A stretch of DNA of 64,000 nucleotides from Sandaracinaceae bacterium (GCA_040218145.1 JAVJQK010000076.1:186001-250000); one strand, 5' to 3'; positions 18,916-27,558 are shown, counted from the stretch's first letter. Notes: generated by a model not told the origin, from the letters alone. Numbers and translations: made by a program.

Positions 18916-19668
18916 TCAGTTGGGCATCGGCGCGGGCTCGTCGGTCGGCGCGGGCTCGACCACATCCTCCGGGTCCTCCGGGTCGTCCGACTCGTCCTCG
19001 TCTTCGGCGCCGCTCGCCTGCGACTTGTAGCGGAGGAAGCCGAGCGAGCGCAGGAGGCGGCGGTCCGAGATGGCGACCCGGGCGATGGCGCTCCACTCGA
19101 GGTACCAGGTCCACAGCTCCTGCTCGGCCGCCTCGTCCGCCTCGTGGTCTTCGGGCTCCGGCTCCTCGGGCGGCTCGATGCTGCCGACCCTCTCGAGCAG
19201 GCTCCGCGCCTCCGCGACGACCTCCTCGGTCAGGCCGCGGCGGGCGAGCAGCTCACGCGCGCTCTCGCCCTCCTCGCCGAGCCCCCCGTCGGCGGCGGCC
19301 CGGGGCAGCGCCTCGAGCCGCTCGAGGAAGGTCCCGACCGAGATGACGACCGCGGGCCCCTCCGTCCGCGACAGGTTGCGGAAGACGAGGTCCCGGGCCG
19401 CCGGGGCGCGCGCGGTGAGGGTCGCCTCGGCGATGGGGAACCAGCGGTTCTCCCACACGTCGAGCGCGCCCATCAGCGCGGGGTCCAGCGCGCTCGGCTG
19501 GCTGTTGAGTCGGCCGGCCGAGAGGTTGCGGAGCAGCGTCCAGCCGCGCTCGAGCTCCTCCTGGTCGAACCCGTGACGCTGCAGCACGCGGCTGACGCGC
19601 CTGTTCCGAACGCCCAAGAGAAACCGCAGCACGCGATGGGCCTTGCCTCCGATGGTGAGCTTCGCCAT
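18916..19668 (-). CDS. hypothetical helical acidic-tailed protein
   Basis: This 250-aa protein starts at ATG 19668, fixed by a strong ribosome site (GGAGAAGAG) just upstream. The first half is basic and helical (AKLTIGGKAHRVLRFLLG, RVLQRHGF); the middle has a conserved-looking DVWENRWFPIAEATL. The tail has two strongly acidic stretches (EPPEEPEPEDHEADE and EDEDESDDPEDPED). There is no signal peptide. The long mirrored repeat array lies directly upstream and could be its leader or control region. I do not recognise the family. Confidence 0.65.
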   Translation of the reverse strand: MAKLTIGGKAHRVLRFLLGVRNRRVSRVLQRHGFDQEELERGWTLLRNLSAGRLNSQPSALDPALMGALDVWENRWFPIAEATLTARAPAARDLVFRNLSRTEGPAVVISVGTFLERLEALPRAAADGGLGEEGESARELLARRGLTEEVVAEARSLLERVGSIEPPEEPEPEDHEADEAAEQELWTWYLEWSAIARVAISDRRLLRSLGFLRYKSQASGAEDEDESDDPEDPEDVVEPAPTDEPAPMPN

Positions 19669-19792
19669 GTCTCTTCTCCAGTTGACGCGCGGGCGCGCGC
19701 CGGTGTCGCCGCCGGGCCTCTCCCGACGCGATGCAGCTCCCATCGGGCAACACGTCCGTCGGTTGCGTGTCTCTCGCCCCTTTTTCTCCGGC

Positions 19793-20280
19793 GAGACGCG
19801 TCCCCCAGCCTCCGAGATGCCTCCCCCAGCCTCCGAGACGCGCCCCCCAGCCTCCCCGATGCCCTCCCCCAGCCTCCCCGATGACCTCCCCCAGCCCCGG
19901 GGACGCGCCCCCCGGCCCCCGAGACCCGTCCCCCGGCTCCTCGATCCGTTCCCCTGCCTCTCGGGCGCCGAGGGGAGCGGGGGGACCATCGCCGGGAGCC
20001 GGGGGACCATCGCCGGGAGCTGGGGGATCATCGCCGGGAGCCGGGGGGACCATTCCCGGGAGCGGGGGGACCATCGCCCGGAGCTGGGGGACCATTCACG
20101 GGAGCTGGGGGACCATTGCCGGGAGCGGGGGGACCATCGCCGGGAGCGGGGGAGAGTCTCCGCCGAGCTGGGGGGTGCTCCCCGAGCTGGGGCATTGTGT
20201 CACCGAGGTGGCCGGCCTCTCGCCCCAGACGGGGAACCTCTACGCCGAGTTCGGGGACCTCTACGCCGGGCGCCGACCGC
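19793..20280. repeat. mirrored array of about 21-bp tandem repeats
   Basis: The stretch 19669-20316 has no gene I accept. It holds about eight 21-bp C-rich units (19793-19970, core CCCCCAGCCTCCGAGATG) and then about eight G-rich units of 21-22 bp (19979-20155, core GACCATCGCCGGGAGC). The second set is the approximate reverse complement of the first, so the array is a large imperfect palindrome centred near 19975. Degenerate units of about 20-21 bp continue to about 20280. Frames are open through it because the period is a multiple of three, but the predicted peptides are low-complexity and lack a credible start. It may form a long RNA hairpin or be a protein-binding array. Confidence 0.8.
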
Positions 20281-20316
20281 CAGGCCGCGCGCTCAGCCGC
20301 CTTCGAGGCTGCGCCT

Positions 20317-20946
20317 TCAGTTCAGCTCGGCGGCTGGAATCAGTGGGGCCTCGGCGCGGCACATGTCGCAATTCTCCTTCGCCACGGACTCCCAGAGCGG
20401 ACGCACCAGCGCGGTCACCCTGGTGACACCCTCCGGCGGCGGCTGTGAGAGTCGGCTCGCAAACGCGAGGACCTCGGCCGGCGGCGGAGCCAGCTCGACC
20501 AACGGGCGGAGTGACTCACCCGTGGTCAGGATGTCCGACACGATCACGCTGGGCGCCCCCTGCACGACCGCGCCCGAGCGCAGCTCCTTCGTCGGGCGGC
20601 GTCGTCGATCCAACGCGACGACGACGAGCGAGTTGGTGGTTGTCTCTGCGACGCGCTGGGCGAGGGCGAACGCGGCAGACTCGGCGCACAGAACATTCAC
20701 ACGCGCTTCGCGCAGTTCCGCCCGCTCGACGAGCAGCTCCACGACGTCTTCCAGAAGCTCCGGCTCCCAGCCGATGGCTCGGAAGCGCAAGAAGTACGAG
20801 CTGTGCGCTCCGCTCTGCAGACCGAAGTGACCGCGGAGCAGAGCTCCAGACTCGGCTACGAGCCGCAGAACGCGTTTGGCGTCCACCCCCGTCTCCACGC
20901 CGAGCAGACGCTCCAACTGCGCCACTTCTCGTATTCGCGTGATCAT
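20317..20946 (-). CDS. orotate-phosphoribosyltransferase-like PRTase
   Basis: This 209-aa protein has the OPRT-type start (GALLRGHFGLQSGAHSSYFLR) and the PRPP-binding loop VIVSDILTTGES at 134-145. A flexible-loop region (RRRRPTKELRSG) and a C-terminal C-x-x-C (CDMC) also recall PyrE-like proteins. It should join PRPP to a base or act on a ribosyl-phosphate. It is probably not the housekeeping pyrE: it is the last gene of an operon with a nitrilase-like and a winged-helix gene, and its ATG overlaps the previous stop (ATGA). The true substrate is unknown. Confidence 0.78.
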   Translation of the reverse strand: MITRIREVAQLERLLGVETGVDAKRVLRLVAESGALLRGHFGLQSGAHSSYFLRFRAIGWEPELLEDVVELLVERAELREARVNVLCAESAAFALAQRVAETTTNSLVVVALDRRRRPTKELRSGAVVQGAPSVIVSDILTTGESLRPLVELAPPPAEVLAFASRLSQPPPEGVTRVTALVRPLWESVAKENCDMCRAEAPLIPAAELN

Positions 20947-21863
20947 ACGGCCACGTCCAGCGGAGTGAGCCCGGGCTCGGGGCTCGGCCCGATCACGAAC
21001 TGTCGCCGCGCCAGGCTTCGAAGCTCCTTCATCGGCGGGTCGTCGCTGTCCTGGAGAACGCAGCGCTCATCATCGTAGATGATCGTGAGCACGGCCTCTT
21101 GGCGAGCGCGCTCGAGCAGCAGGTTCGCGTCCAGGTCTTTGGACGGTCCCTCCGTGACCTGGCATGAGAAGACGCCCAGCTTCTGGAAGAGCGGAACCAC
21201 CGCGCCCCAGGAGTTGGGGTCGGAGGTTCGAATGCAGAGGAGCCTGGTCTGCTCTGCTATCTCTGCGAGCGGCGAGGGCAAGACTCCGCTGCCGTAGATC
21301 TGCCACAGCATGTTCGAGAGCTCGGAGGGCGGAGGCGGGGGGCCCGAGCGGCGCGCGAGCGATGTTCCCATCTGCTTGAGGACGCGCTCGCCCCGCAGGG
21401 TCAGCCGGTGTGGTCGACTTCGACCGTCACCGCCCGGGGGCTGGTGCACCTCCAGCAATCCCACTCCGCGAATGGCGGAGAGAACCCGAGACACGTGCCC
21501 GGCGTCCTTCCCGAGCTTCTCCGCCAGCGCCGCGGGGCGGCACACGCCCCCGTCGACGAGCGACAACACTTCTCGCCATTCGGAGCGCTCGGCCACGGCC
21601 TCCACGATCTCGCGATCGGTCTCCGTGGCCTCCCGATGGACTTCGCTCGCCGCCAGCACGTCGAGGAGAGCGCGCGCGTACCCATCGGCGTACGGCTCGC
21701 GATCCGTCGAGGTCCGCGCGAGCGCGGCGCGGAGCCGACGGAGCTCGTCTCGCGACTCGGCGTGGACGAGCTGCCCTCCCACGAACGTGCCCGCGCGGGC
21801 GAGCTCCCGACGCGCCAGCCCGCTTCGCTCCAGGCGCGCGATCAACCGGTCGACGTCGTTCAT
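20943..21863 (-). CDS. winged-helix (MarR/ArsR-like) protein with unknown C-terminal domain
   Basis: This is a 306-aa protein. Residues 1-80 are helical and charged. Residues 85-165 form a winged helix-turn-helix (RPAALAEKLGKDAGHVSRVL, then LEV..SRPHRLTLRGERVL). The last 120 residues form an alpha/beta domain (EQTRLLCIRTSDPNSWGAVVPLF, VLTIIYDDER) of no family I recognise, possibly a ligand sensor. A good ribosome site (GGGAG) precedes ATG 21863. It sits between the nitrilase-like gene (66 bp upstream) and the PRTase gene (four-base overlap) and probably regulates or works with them. Confidence 0.72.
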   Translation of the reverse strand: MNDVDRLIARLERSGLARRELARAGTFVGGQLVHAESRDELRRLRAALARTSTDREPYADGYARALLDVLAASEVHREATETDREIVEAVAERSEWREVLSLVDGGVCRPAALAEKLGKDAGHVSRVLSAIRGVGLLEVHQPPGGDGRSRPHRLTLRGERVLKQMGTSLARRSGPPPPPSELSNMLWQIYGSGVLPSPLAEIAEQTRLLCIRTSDPNSWGAVVPLFQKLGVFSCQVTEGPSKDLDANLLLERARQEAVLTIIYDDERCVLQDSDDPPMKELRSLARRQFVIGPSPEPGLTPLDVAV

Positions 21864-21929
21864 GTCACTCCCTTGGGGCCACCCATACGGGTCTTGCCGA
21901 CCTGATCATGGGTGTGGATCAACTATTCG

Positions 21930-23282
21930 TCAAGTAAACCCCGTTGAATCTCCGGCAAGCGTGAAGACTTCGAGTCCGCTCCCTTTCTCGGGGAAGCTCC
22001 GGAGCTCGTAGGGACGAGCTTCCAGCGGCCTGGCGAGGATGGCGGCGGCCGGCTCGGGGTCGGCGTCCGCGGTCCCCCACTGATTGGCGACCAGCACGAT
22101 CGCCTGGGCGTCGCCACACAAGGCGACGGCCTTGTCTCGGAACAGACCAGTCTTCCGGGAGAGCGCTGGCACCAGCACCATGCGCACCTGGAGCGCTGTG
22201 AGCACCCGAACCGTCTCCGGTTCGAGGAGGTCCTTGCAGATGAGGGTGGTGAACGACCAATCGCCGCTCAGATGAAGCGTGATCCGCCGTGGCGCGGCGC
22301 GAATCCCTTCGCGGTAGACGGTGCTGGAGTCAGCCTTCAGCCGCATCTCGACCGGGTTGTATTTCCAGTGCTCGACCCGTCCTCCGCCAGCCAGGAAGGT
22401 GCTACACACGTTGCGCCGGCCGTCCTTTCCGTCGACGTGCACGCTGCCGCAGACGAGCACGGAGCACGAACGTCGCCTTTCGCGGTACCACTGCTCGACC
22501 GCGTCGACCGACTCCCCATCGAGACACAGCTCCGGGAGCACGACGATGCGAGCGCCGGCTTCCTCGGCCTTCTCGAGCAGGCCGAGTGTGAGCGCGCGCT
22601 TCGCCTCCGGGTCGCGCGGTCTCACCCCGAAGAAGCTCGGGAGCTGGCCCTCGACACAGTCCCACTCCAAGTCATCGATGCTGCCCGTCACGATCACGGC
22701 CAGCCGCGACTCGGGCTCCAGGTCTGCCAGGACGTCGTTGTGGCTCGCGTCGACGACGACCGAGTACCCTCCCATGAGCGGGGGGAGCAGTCGGAGCCGC
22801 CGGAGTTCTTCGAGCATGGGCCCGCAGCTCTCCCTGCGACTCACCAGAGGCGCGCGAAGGAGGGCCTTGAGCGGCGGCTGCAGGACGGGGATGGGATCGC
22901 CATCTCCAAGAGGCCTCGGCTCACGGTCTCGAAACTGCAACGCGAACTGATGTCCGTGTACGTCGTCGAGTGCTTCGGCGACGGCCCGAGCAGCCAGAGG
23001 AAGCGCGAAAGAAGGCGTCTTCGTCTTCCGTTCGATGTCTGCCTCGAGACACTTCAGCAAAGCGATCAGTTCCTGCAACCGGTCCTTCTCGAAGACATCC
23101 AGTTGGCTTGCTCGAAAGAAGTCCCGGGCCTGGTCGCGAGCCTCTCCGAGCGCGACGAACGCCGCGTCGTCTTCGAGTCCATGGAGCAGGGCATCGACCC
23201 GACTGCGACAGACGCGAAGCAGTATCGCGGCCAAGTCGACGAGCTCGAGCTCGGTGGACTCCGCTAGCTCTTCGTACGGCAC
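21930..23282 (-). CDS. nitrilase-superfamily amidohydrolase with long N-terminal domain
   Basis: This 450-aa protein starts at GTG 23282, where GGAGG lies about ten bases upstream; an in-frame TTG at 23318 is an alternative. The C-terminal 260 residues are a carbon-nitrogen hydrolase domain with the complete catalytic triad: Glu251 in VVLPEL, Lys307 in HWKYNP and Cys349 in LICKDLL. The first 190 residues are a helical domain not found in ordinary nitrilases. It should hydrolyse an amide or similar C-N bond in the cytoplasm. It is the first gene of a three-gene operon with a winged-helix and a PRTase-like gene. The substrate is unknown. Confidence 0.78.
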   Translation of the reverse strand: MPYEELAESTELELVDLAAILLRVCRSRVDALLHGLEDDAAFVALGEARDQARDFFRASQLDVFEKDRLQELIALLKCLEADIERKTKTPSFALPLAARAVAEALDDVHGHQFALQFRDREPRPLGDGDPIPVLQPPLKALLRAPLVSRRESCGPMLEELRRLRLLPPLMGGYSVVVDASHNDVLADLEPESRLAVIVTGSIDDLEWDCVEGQLPSFFGVRPRDPEAKRALTLGLLEKAEEAGARIVVLPELCLDGESVDAVEQWYRERRRSCSVLVCGSVHVDGKDGRRNVCSTFLAGGGRVEHWKYNPVEMRLKADSSTVYREGIRAAPRRITLHLSGDWSFTTLICKDLLEPETVRVLTALQVRMVLVPALSRKTGLFRDKAVALCGDAQAIVLVANQWGTADADPEPAAAILARPLEARPYELRSFPEKGSGLEVFTLAGDSTGFT

Positions 23283-23453
23283 CCGCCCCCCTCCATCGAT
23301 TCGCGGCTGGAGGGTCAATTGATGGACCGCCCAGGACCCGTCGTCAAGAATGGTTGCCCCGGGCCGGTCAGCCGACGTGACACGCCAGCTGAGCCATGGG
23401 GGGACGCCAACGGGCGGACGACCGCATCGCTGGGCTCACGACCCGCGTCGCCT

Positions 23454-24485
23454 TCAGAGCTCGGCCAGGGCGCGGGCGGCGAAGCGCACTACGTCCCACT
23501 GGGCGGCGAGGCCGACGTCGGCGAGGTCGGCGTGGCCGAGCAGCGGGGTGCGCAGGACGGCGCCGCGGGCGGGGGGCGGGAGCTCGCGCGCGATCCAGGC
23601 GGACTCGGTCGGGGCGACGAGGGGATCGCCCTCGCCGTGCAGCACGAAGACGCGCGCGCGGAGCTGTGAGAGGTGGCCGGCGGGGGAGATCGCGGACAGC
23701 TCGTCGCGGTGACGCTCGGTCAGCGCGGCCAGGGCGGCGCGGTCGAGGCCCGTGCCCTGGCGGAGCGCGTCGACGCGGGCGCGGGTGGGGGCGGAGAGGC
23801 CCTCGAGGTCGGGCGCGCGGCGGTGCAGGACGTCGGCGAGGGCGGCGCGCGCGGCGTCGGCCTCCGCCGGGTCGAAGTAGTCCTCCGCGTAGGCGTGGGC
23901 GAGCACCTGCGCGCCGTAGCGCTCGGCCTCCGCGTCGAAGCGATCGCCCCCCGGGCCCGCGATGGGCTCGCCGCGCCACCACGCCGCGAGGCGGGTGGCG
24001 TCGTGGTGCGCGCCGACGGTCCAGACGGTGTGGATAGATGGCTCCTCGGAGGCGGCGATCAGCGCGAGGCCGCCGCCGAAGCTGATGCCGACGACGCCCA
24101 CGTGAGGCCCGAGGGCGCGGGCCGCGCGCGCGATCTGATCGACCGCGCCGTCGTCGAAGCGCAGCGCGCGCAGGGCCGGGATCTCCGGGGTGGTGACGTC
24201 GAAGCCGGCCTCGGCCAGCAGCTCGGCGAAGCGCACGAGCCGCGGCTCGTCGATGCCCTCGGGGTGCGCGCCGTGCACGAGCAAGAGAGGTGGACCGTCG
24301 CCGCGGAAGACCCGCGCGCGCAGGCCGGCCACGGTCGCGTCGCTCGACCGGATCTCGGTGGCCCGCGCGTCGGAGAAGCCGAGCAGGAGGCGGGCCGCGC
24401 GGACGTGACGACTCGCGGGTCCCCACGCGAGGGCGAGGATCGCAAAAGGGATGGCGATGGCCATCGCGCCGCGACGCGACTTCAC
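23454..24485 (-). CDS. membrane-anchored alpha/beta hydrolase
   Basis: This protein of about 343 residues has an N-terminal hydrophobic anchor (AIAIPFAILALAWG) after a basic n-region. The hydrolase fold shows an oxyanion stretch LLLVHGAHPEG, the nucleophile elbow GISFGGG, an acid near HGEGDPLVAPTES and a final His in LLGHADL. It probably acts on an ester or peptide outside the inner membrane. GTG at 24485 is chosen because it keeps the basic n-region; ATG at 24464 is possible. It diverges from the histidine-rich cluster starting at 24569. Confidence 0.75.
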   Translation of the reverse strand: MKSRRGAMAIAIPFAILALAWGPASRHVRAARLLLGFSDARATEIRSSDATVAGLRARVFRGDGPPLLLVHGAHPEGIDEPRLVRFAELLAEAGFDVTTPEIPALRALRFDDGAVDQIARAARALGPHVGVVGISFGGGLALIAASEEPSIHTVWTVGAHHDATRLAAWWRGEPIAGPGGDRFDAEAERYGAQVLAHAYAEDYFDPAEADAARAALADVLHRRAPDLEGLSAPTRARVDALRQGTGLDRAALAALTERHRDELSAISPAGHLSQLRARVFVLHGEGDPLVAPTESAWIARELPPPARGAVLRTPLLGHADLADVGLAAQWDVVRFAARALAEL

Positions 24486-24568
24486 GCCCCCATCTTCACA
24501 CTTCTTCACCGCCCCGCACGTGGTCCCTTCACGACGCATCCACAGGTTCGATCGTGACTGGAGGTCAC

Positions 24569-25108
24569 ATGTTCGGATTCATCATCGGTTTTCTGAGCCT
24601 CGCGGGGCTCATCATGGTGCTCAAGGGCGGCCGGCGCGGCTGCGGCGGGCGCGGATGGCACGGGGGAAGAGGCGGCTGGCGCGGGCGACGCGGTCACCAC
24701 GGTCACCACGACCACCACGACCACCACGAGCACGGCGGCAAGAGCTGGGGGCGGCGCGGCATGCTCCGCATGCTCTTCGAGCGGCTCGACACCACGCCCG
24801 GTCAGGAGAAGGAGATCGCGGCCGCGGTCGACGAATTCGTCGGCAAGGCGCGCGACCTGCGCGGGGAGTCCCGCACCACGCGCGACGACGTCGCGAAGCT
24901 GCTCCGCACCGAGAGCCTCGACGAGAACGTCATGGGCGAGCTCTTCGGGCGGCACGACGAGAAGCTTCGAGACATGCAAAAGCACTTCGCCGACGCGCTC
25001 GGCCGCATCCACCAGGCGCTCGACCCCGAGCAGCGCGATCGGCTCGCCGAGCTGATCGAGACGGGGCGCGCCAACGGCTTCGGCGGTCCCTACCGCAGCT
25101 GGGTCTGA
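24569..25108 (+). CDS. histidine-rich CpxP/Spy-like (LTxxQ-type) envelope protein
   Basis: This 179-aa protein has a hydrophobic N-terminus (FGFIIGFLSLAGLIMVL), a Gly/Arg/His-rich stretch containing HHGHHDHHDHHEH, and a helical C-terminal domain of about 100 residues. That domain has TTPGQEKEI and LDPEQRDRL, like the LTxxQ motifs of CpxP/Spy/CnrX-type periplasmic sensors. GGAGGTCAC precedes the ATG, and GTGAC...GTCAC forms a short inverted repeat over the ribosome site. It is the first gene of a cluster ending in a two-component pair, so it probably modulates that kinase, perhaps by binding metal. Confidence 0.72.
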   Translation: MFGFIIGFLSLAGLIMVLKGGRRGCGGRGWHGGRGGWRGRRGHHGHHDHHDHHEHGGKSWGRRGMLRMLFERLDTTPGQEKEIAAAVDEFVGKARDLRGESRTTRDDVAKLLRTESLDENVMGELFGRHDEKLRDMQKHFADALGRIHQALDPEQRDRLAELIETGRANGFGGPYRSWV

Positions 25109-25141
25109 GAAGAGAGCACGAGAAAGAAAGAGAGAATCATC

Positions 25142-25429
25142 ATGAAGCGCAGACTCCTCATCGGGCTCTTCACCTTCGGCACCCTCTTCGGCTTCGGCTC
25201 GGGCTTCTTCTCGATGGCCCGCTGGCACCACCACGCCGAGCACCGACGCGCGGCCTTCGAGCGGCACGTGGCGGACGTGTGCACCGACGCGGCCTACCGG
25301 GCGCGGGACCGCGGCCCCAGAGAGGCCCCGCCGCCGCGCTGGGACGACCGGCCGCGGCATGGCGCCTACGACCATGACTACGACTACGACTACGACCACG
25401 GCCACGATCGGCGCCATCGCTGGCGCTGA
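25142..25429 (+). CDS. small histidine-rich membrane or exported protein
   Basis: This 95-aa protein begins with a basic n-region and a Phe/Gly-rich hydrophobic segment (LLIGLFTFGTLFGFGSG), followed by ARWHHHAEH and a C-terminal tail of alternating Asp, Tyr and His (DHDYDYDYDHGHDRRH). The tail looks like a metal-binding stretch. It lies 33 bp after the LTxxQ-type gene and is followed by a hairpin before the response regulator. No known family; it probably shares a metal or envelope-stress role with its neighbours. Confidence 0.6.
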   Translation: MKRRLLIGLFTFGTLFGFGSGFFSMARWHHHAEHRRAAFERHVADVCTDAAYRARDRGPREAPPPRWDDRPRHGAYDHDYDYDYDHGHDRRHRWR

Positions 25430-25448
25430 GCCGACGGCACCGCTGACG

Positions 25449-25480
25449 CGCCCCCGCGCTCGGTCACGAGGGCGGGGGCG
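25449..25480 (+). terminator. hairpin between the His-rich gene and the response regulator
   Basis: A 9-bp GC stem (CGCCCCCGC with its complement) continues through a single mismatch into a further 4-bp stem (CTCG/CGAG) with loop GTCA. The sequence after it is C-rich rather than a T run, so it may act as a partial terminator or an RNA stabiliser that lowers expression of the two-component genes relative to the two small proteins. Confidence 0.45.
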
Positions 25481-25504
25481 TCCCCCTTCGGATAGGATTC
25501 GACG

Positions 25505-26188
25505 ATGGCCATTCGCGCGCTGCTGATCGACGACGACGCCCGCCTCGCGGAGCTCCTCGAGGGCTACCTCGGCGGCCACGAGGTGGCGCTCGAGGCGAGC
25601 CAGAGCGGCGCGGCGGGGCTCGACGCGCTCTCGCGCGGGACCTACGACGTGGTCTTGCTCGACGTGATGATGCCGGGCCTGGACGGGCTCGAGGTGCTGC
25701 GCCGGATCCGGCAGAAGAACACCATCCCGGTGATCATGCTCACCGCGCGCGGCGACGAGGCGGACCGCGTGGTGGGGCTGGAGCTCGGGGCCGACGACTA
25801 CGTGCCCAAGCCGTTCAGCCCCCGCGAGCTGCTCGCGCGGATCCGGGCCGTGCTCCGGCGCGCCCAGCCGGAGACGACGAGCGAGCGCATCGCGATCGGG
25901 GGCGTGGAGGTCGACGTGGGCGCCCGGAGCGCGCGGCTCGAGGGGCAGGACGTGGACCTGACCGGGCTCGAGCTCGACATCCTGGTGGCGCTGATGCGCC
26001 GGGCCGGACGCGTGGTGCCCCGGGACGCGCTGCTGAGCGAGGCCGGCCGCGACGACGTGATCGTCGGCGAGCGCACGGTGGACGTGCACATCTCTCACCT
26101 CCGAAAGAAGCTCGGCGACGACCCGCGCTCGCCGGCGCGGATCCGCACCGTGCGCGGCGTGGGCTACGTCTTCGTGCGCGACGCATGA
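25505..26188 (+). CDS. CpxR/OmpR-family response regulator
   Basis: This 227-aa protein has an N-terminal receiver (LIDDDARL, phosphoacceptor Asp53 in VLLDVMMP, Thr in MLTARG, Lys in YVPKPF) and a winged-helix effector domain (LTGLELDILVALM, TVDVHISHLRKKLG, VRGVGYVF). Sequence style and neighbours fit CpxR. Its stop overlaps the kinase ATG (ATGA), so the pair is coupled. It likely controls the upstream LTxxQ-type genes. Confidence 0.93.
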   Translation: MAIRALLIDDDARLAELLEGYLGGHEVALEASQSGAAGLDALSRGTYDVVLLDVMMPGLDGLEVLRRIRQKNTIPVIMLTARGDEADRVVGLELGADDYVPKPFSPRELLARIRAVLRRAQPETTSERIAIGGVEVDVGARSARLEGQDVDLTGLELDILVALMRRAGRVVPRDALLSEAGRDDVIVGERTVDVHISHLRKKLGDDPRSPARIRTVRGVGYVFVRDA

Positions 26189-27525
26189 GCAAGCACCGGC
26201 AGTGCCGGCATGCGCACGGCAAACACGCGCATGGCAATCACGGACGCTGGGGCAAGCGCGGCTGGCGACGGAGCGGGCGGCTGCAGCGGCGCCTGTTCAT
26301 GTGGTTCGGCGCCACCATCGTCTTCACCGCCATCGTCATCGGGCTGACCTTCCGCCTCCTGTCCCCCACCGAGCGCTTCCAGCGCGACGCGGAGGGCTTT
26401 CAGCGCTTCGTCAGCGGGCGCCTCGAGACGGTGTGGGACGACCCCGCGGCGCGCGACGCGTTCATGCGCGACATGCACCACGACCTGCGGCTCGACGCGA
26501 CCCTCTACGACGCGCGCGACCGCGTGCTGGTGCGCTACGGCGCGCCCTGCGACGAGGCGTGGGGACAGATCCCGCTCACCCGGCGGCGCGGGGGCCAGCT
26601 CGGCCGGCTCGAGGTCTGCCGCGAGCCCTTCTCGTGGGGCGGCTGGCGCTTCCCGCTCGTGCTGCTGGTGGGCATGCTCATCCTCTGGGCCGCGGCGGGG
26701 ATCCTGGCGCGGCGGCTCACGCGCCCGCTCCGGCGCCTGGAGCAGCTCGCGCGGCGGCTCGGCGAGGGCGACCTCAGCGCGCGCGCGAACCTCACCCCCG
26801 AGCGGCACGGGGAGCTCGGGGTGCTCGGCGTGACGATGGACGAGATGGCCGAGCGCATCGACAAGCAGCTCGCCGATCAGCGCGAGCTCCTCGCCGCGGT
26901 CAGCCACGAGCTGCGCACCCCCCTCGGGCACCTGCGGGTGCTGCTCGAGATGACGCGCAGCGCGCCGACCGAGAAGATGATCGACGACATCGAGGAGGAG
27001 GTCATGGAGGTCGACGCGCTCGTGGGGCAGCTGCTCGCGAGCTCGCGCGTCGACTTCGGGAGCCTCCAGGTCAAGAGCGTCGACGCGGTGGAGCTGGCCA
27101 CGCGCGCCCTCGAGCGCGCGGAGCTGGGCCCGGACGTGCTCGAGGTCGAGGGCGACGCGGCGCTCATGGAGGCCGACCCGACCCTGCTCGCGCGCGCGCT
27201 CGCCAACCTGCTCAACAACGCCAAGCAGCACGGCGGCGGGGTCACGACCCTGCGCATCTCGTTCCGCCCCACCGACGTGGTCTTCGCCATCGAGGACCGC
27301 GGGCCCGGCTTCTCGGAGGGGGAGCGCGAGCGGGTCTTCGAGGCGTTCTACCGCGGCGAGCACCGCGCGGGGGCGAGCCTGGGCCTGGGGCTCTCGCTGG
27401 TGCGCCGCATCGCCGAGGCCCACGGCGGCCGCGCCTGGGTGGAGGCGCTCGATCCCGGCGCGCGGGTGTGCTTCTCGCTCGACGCGGCGCCCGCGAGCGA
27501 CCCGGCGCGAGACCTCGGAGTTTGA
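26185..27525 (+). CDS. CpxA-like sensor histidine kinase with His-rich cytoplasmic N-terminus
   Basis: This is a 446-aa kinase. Residues 1-35 are cytoplasmic and very rich in His (HRQCRHAHGKHAHGNHG). Transmembrane helices lie at about 38-58 and 155-175 around a compact periplasmic sensor with two cysteines (122 and 145). HAMP follows (176-228), then HisKA with His241 in SHELRTP, an N box (NLLNNAKQHG), DRGPGFSE and GLGLSLVRRI. The periplasmic sensor may be inhibited by the LTxxQ-type protein, as CpxP does CpxA. The His tract suggests that metal also reaches the cytoplasmic side; that is inference. Confidence 0.9.
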   Translation: MSKHRQCRHAHGKHAHGNHGRWGKRGWRRSGRLQRRLFMWFGATIVFTAIVIGLTFRLLSPTERFQRDAEGFQRFVSGRLETVWDDPAARDAFMRDMHHDLRLDATLYDARDRVLVRYGAPCDEAWGQIPLTRRRGGQLGRLEVCREPFSWGGWRFPLVLLVGMLILWAAAGILARRLTRPLRRLEQLARRLGEGDLSARANLTPERHGELGVLGVTMDEMAERIDKQLADQRELLAAVSHELRTPLGHLRVLLEMTRSAPTEKMIDDIEEEVMEVDALVGQLLASSRVDFGSLQVKSVDAVELATRALERAELGPDVLEVEGDAALMEADPTLLARALANLLNNAKQHGGGVTTLRISFRPTDVVFAIEDRGPGFSEGERERVFEAFYRGEHRAGASLGLGLSLVRRIAEAHGGRAWVEALDPGARVCFSLDAAPASDPARDLGV

Positions 27526-27558
27526 CCCGGCGATCGCCGCCCGAAATGATGCGGCGCG

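Noticed and set aside
19731-20426. Plus-strand open frame through the repeat array with heptapeptide repeats
   Set aside because: Frames on both strands are open because the repeat period is a multiple of three; there is no ribosome site, and the 3' end overlaps the PRTase gene antisense.
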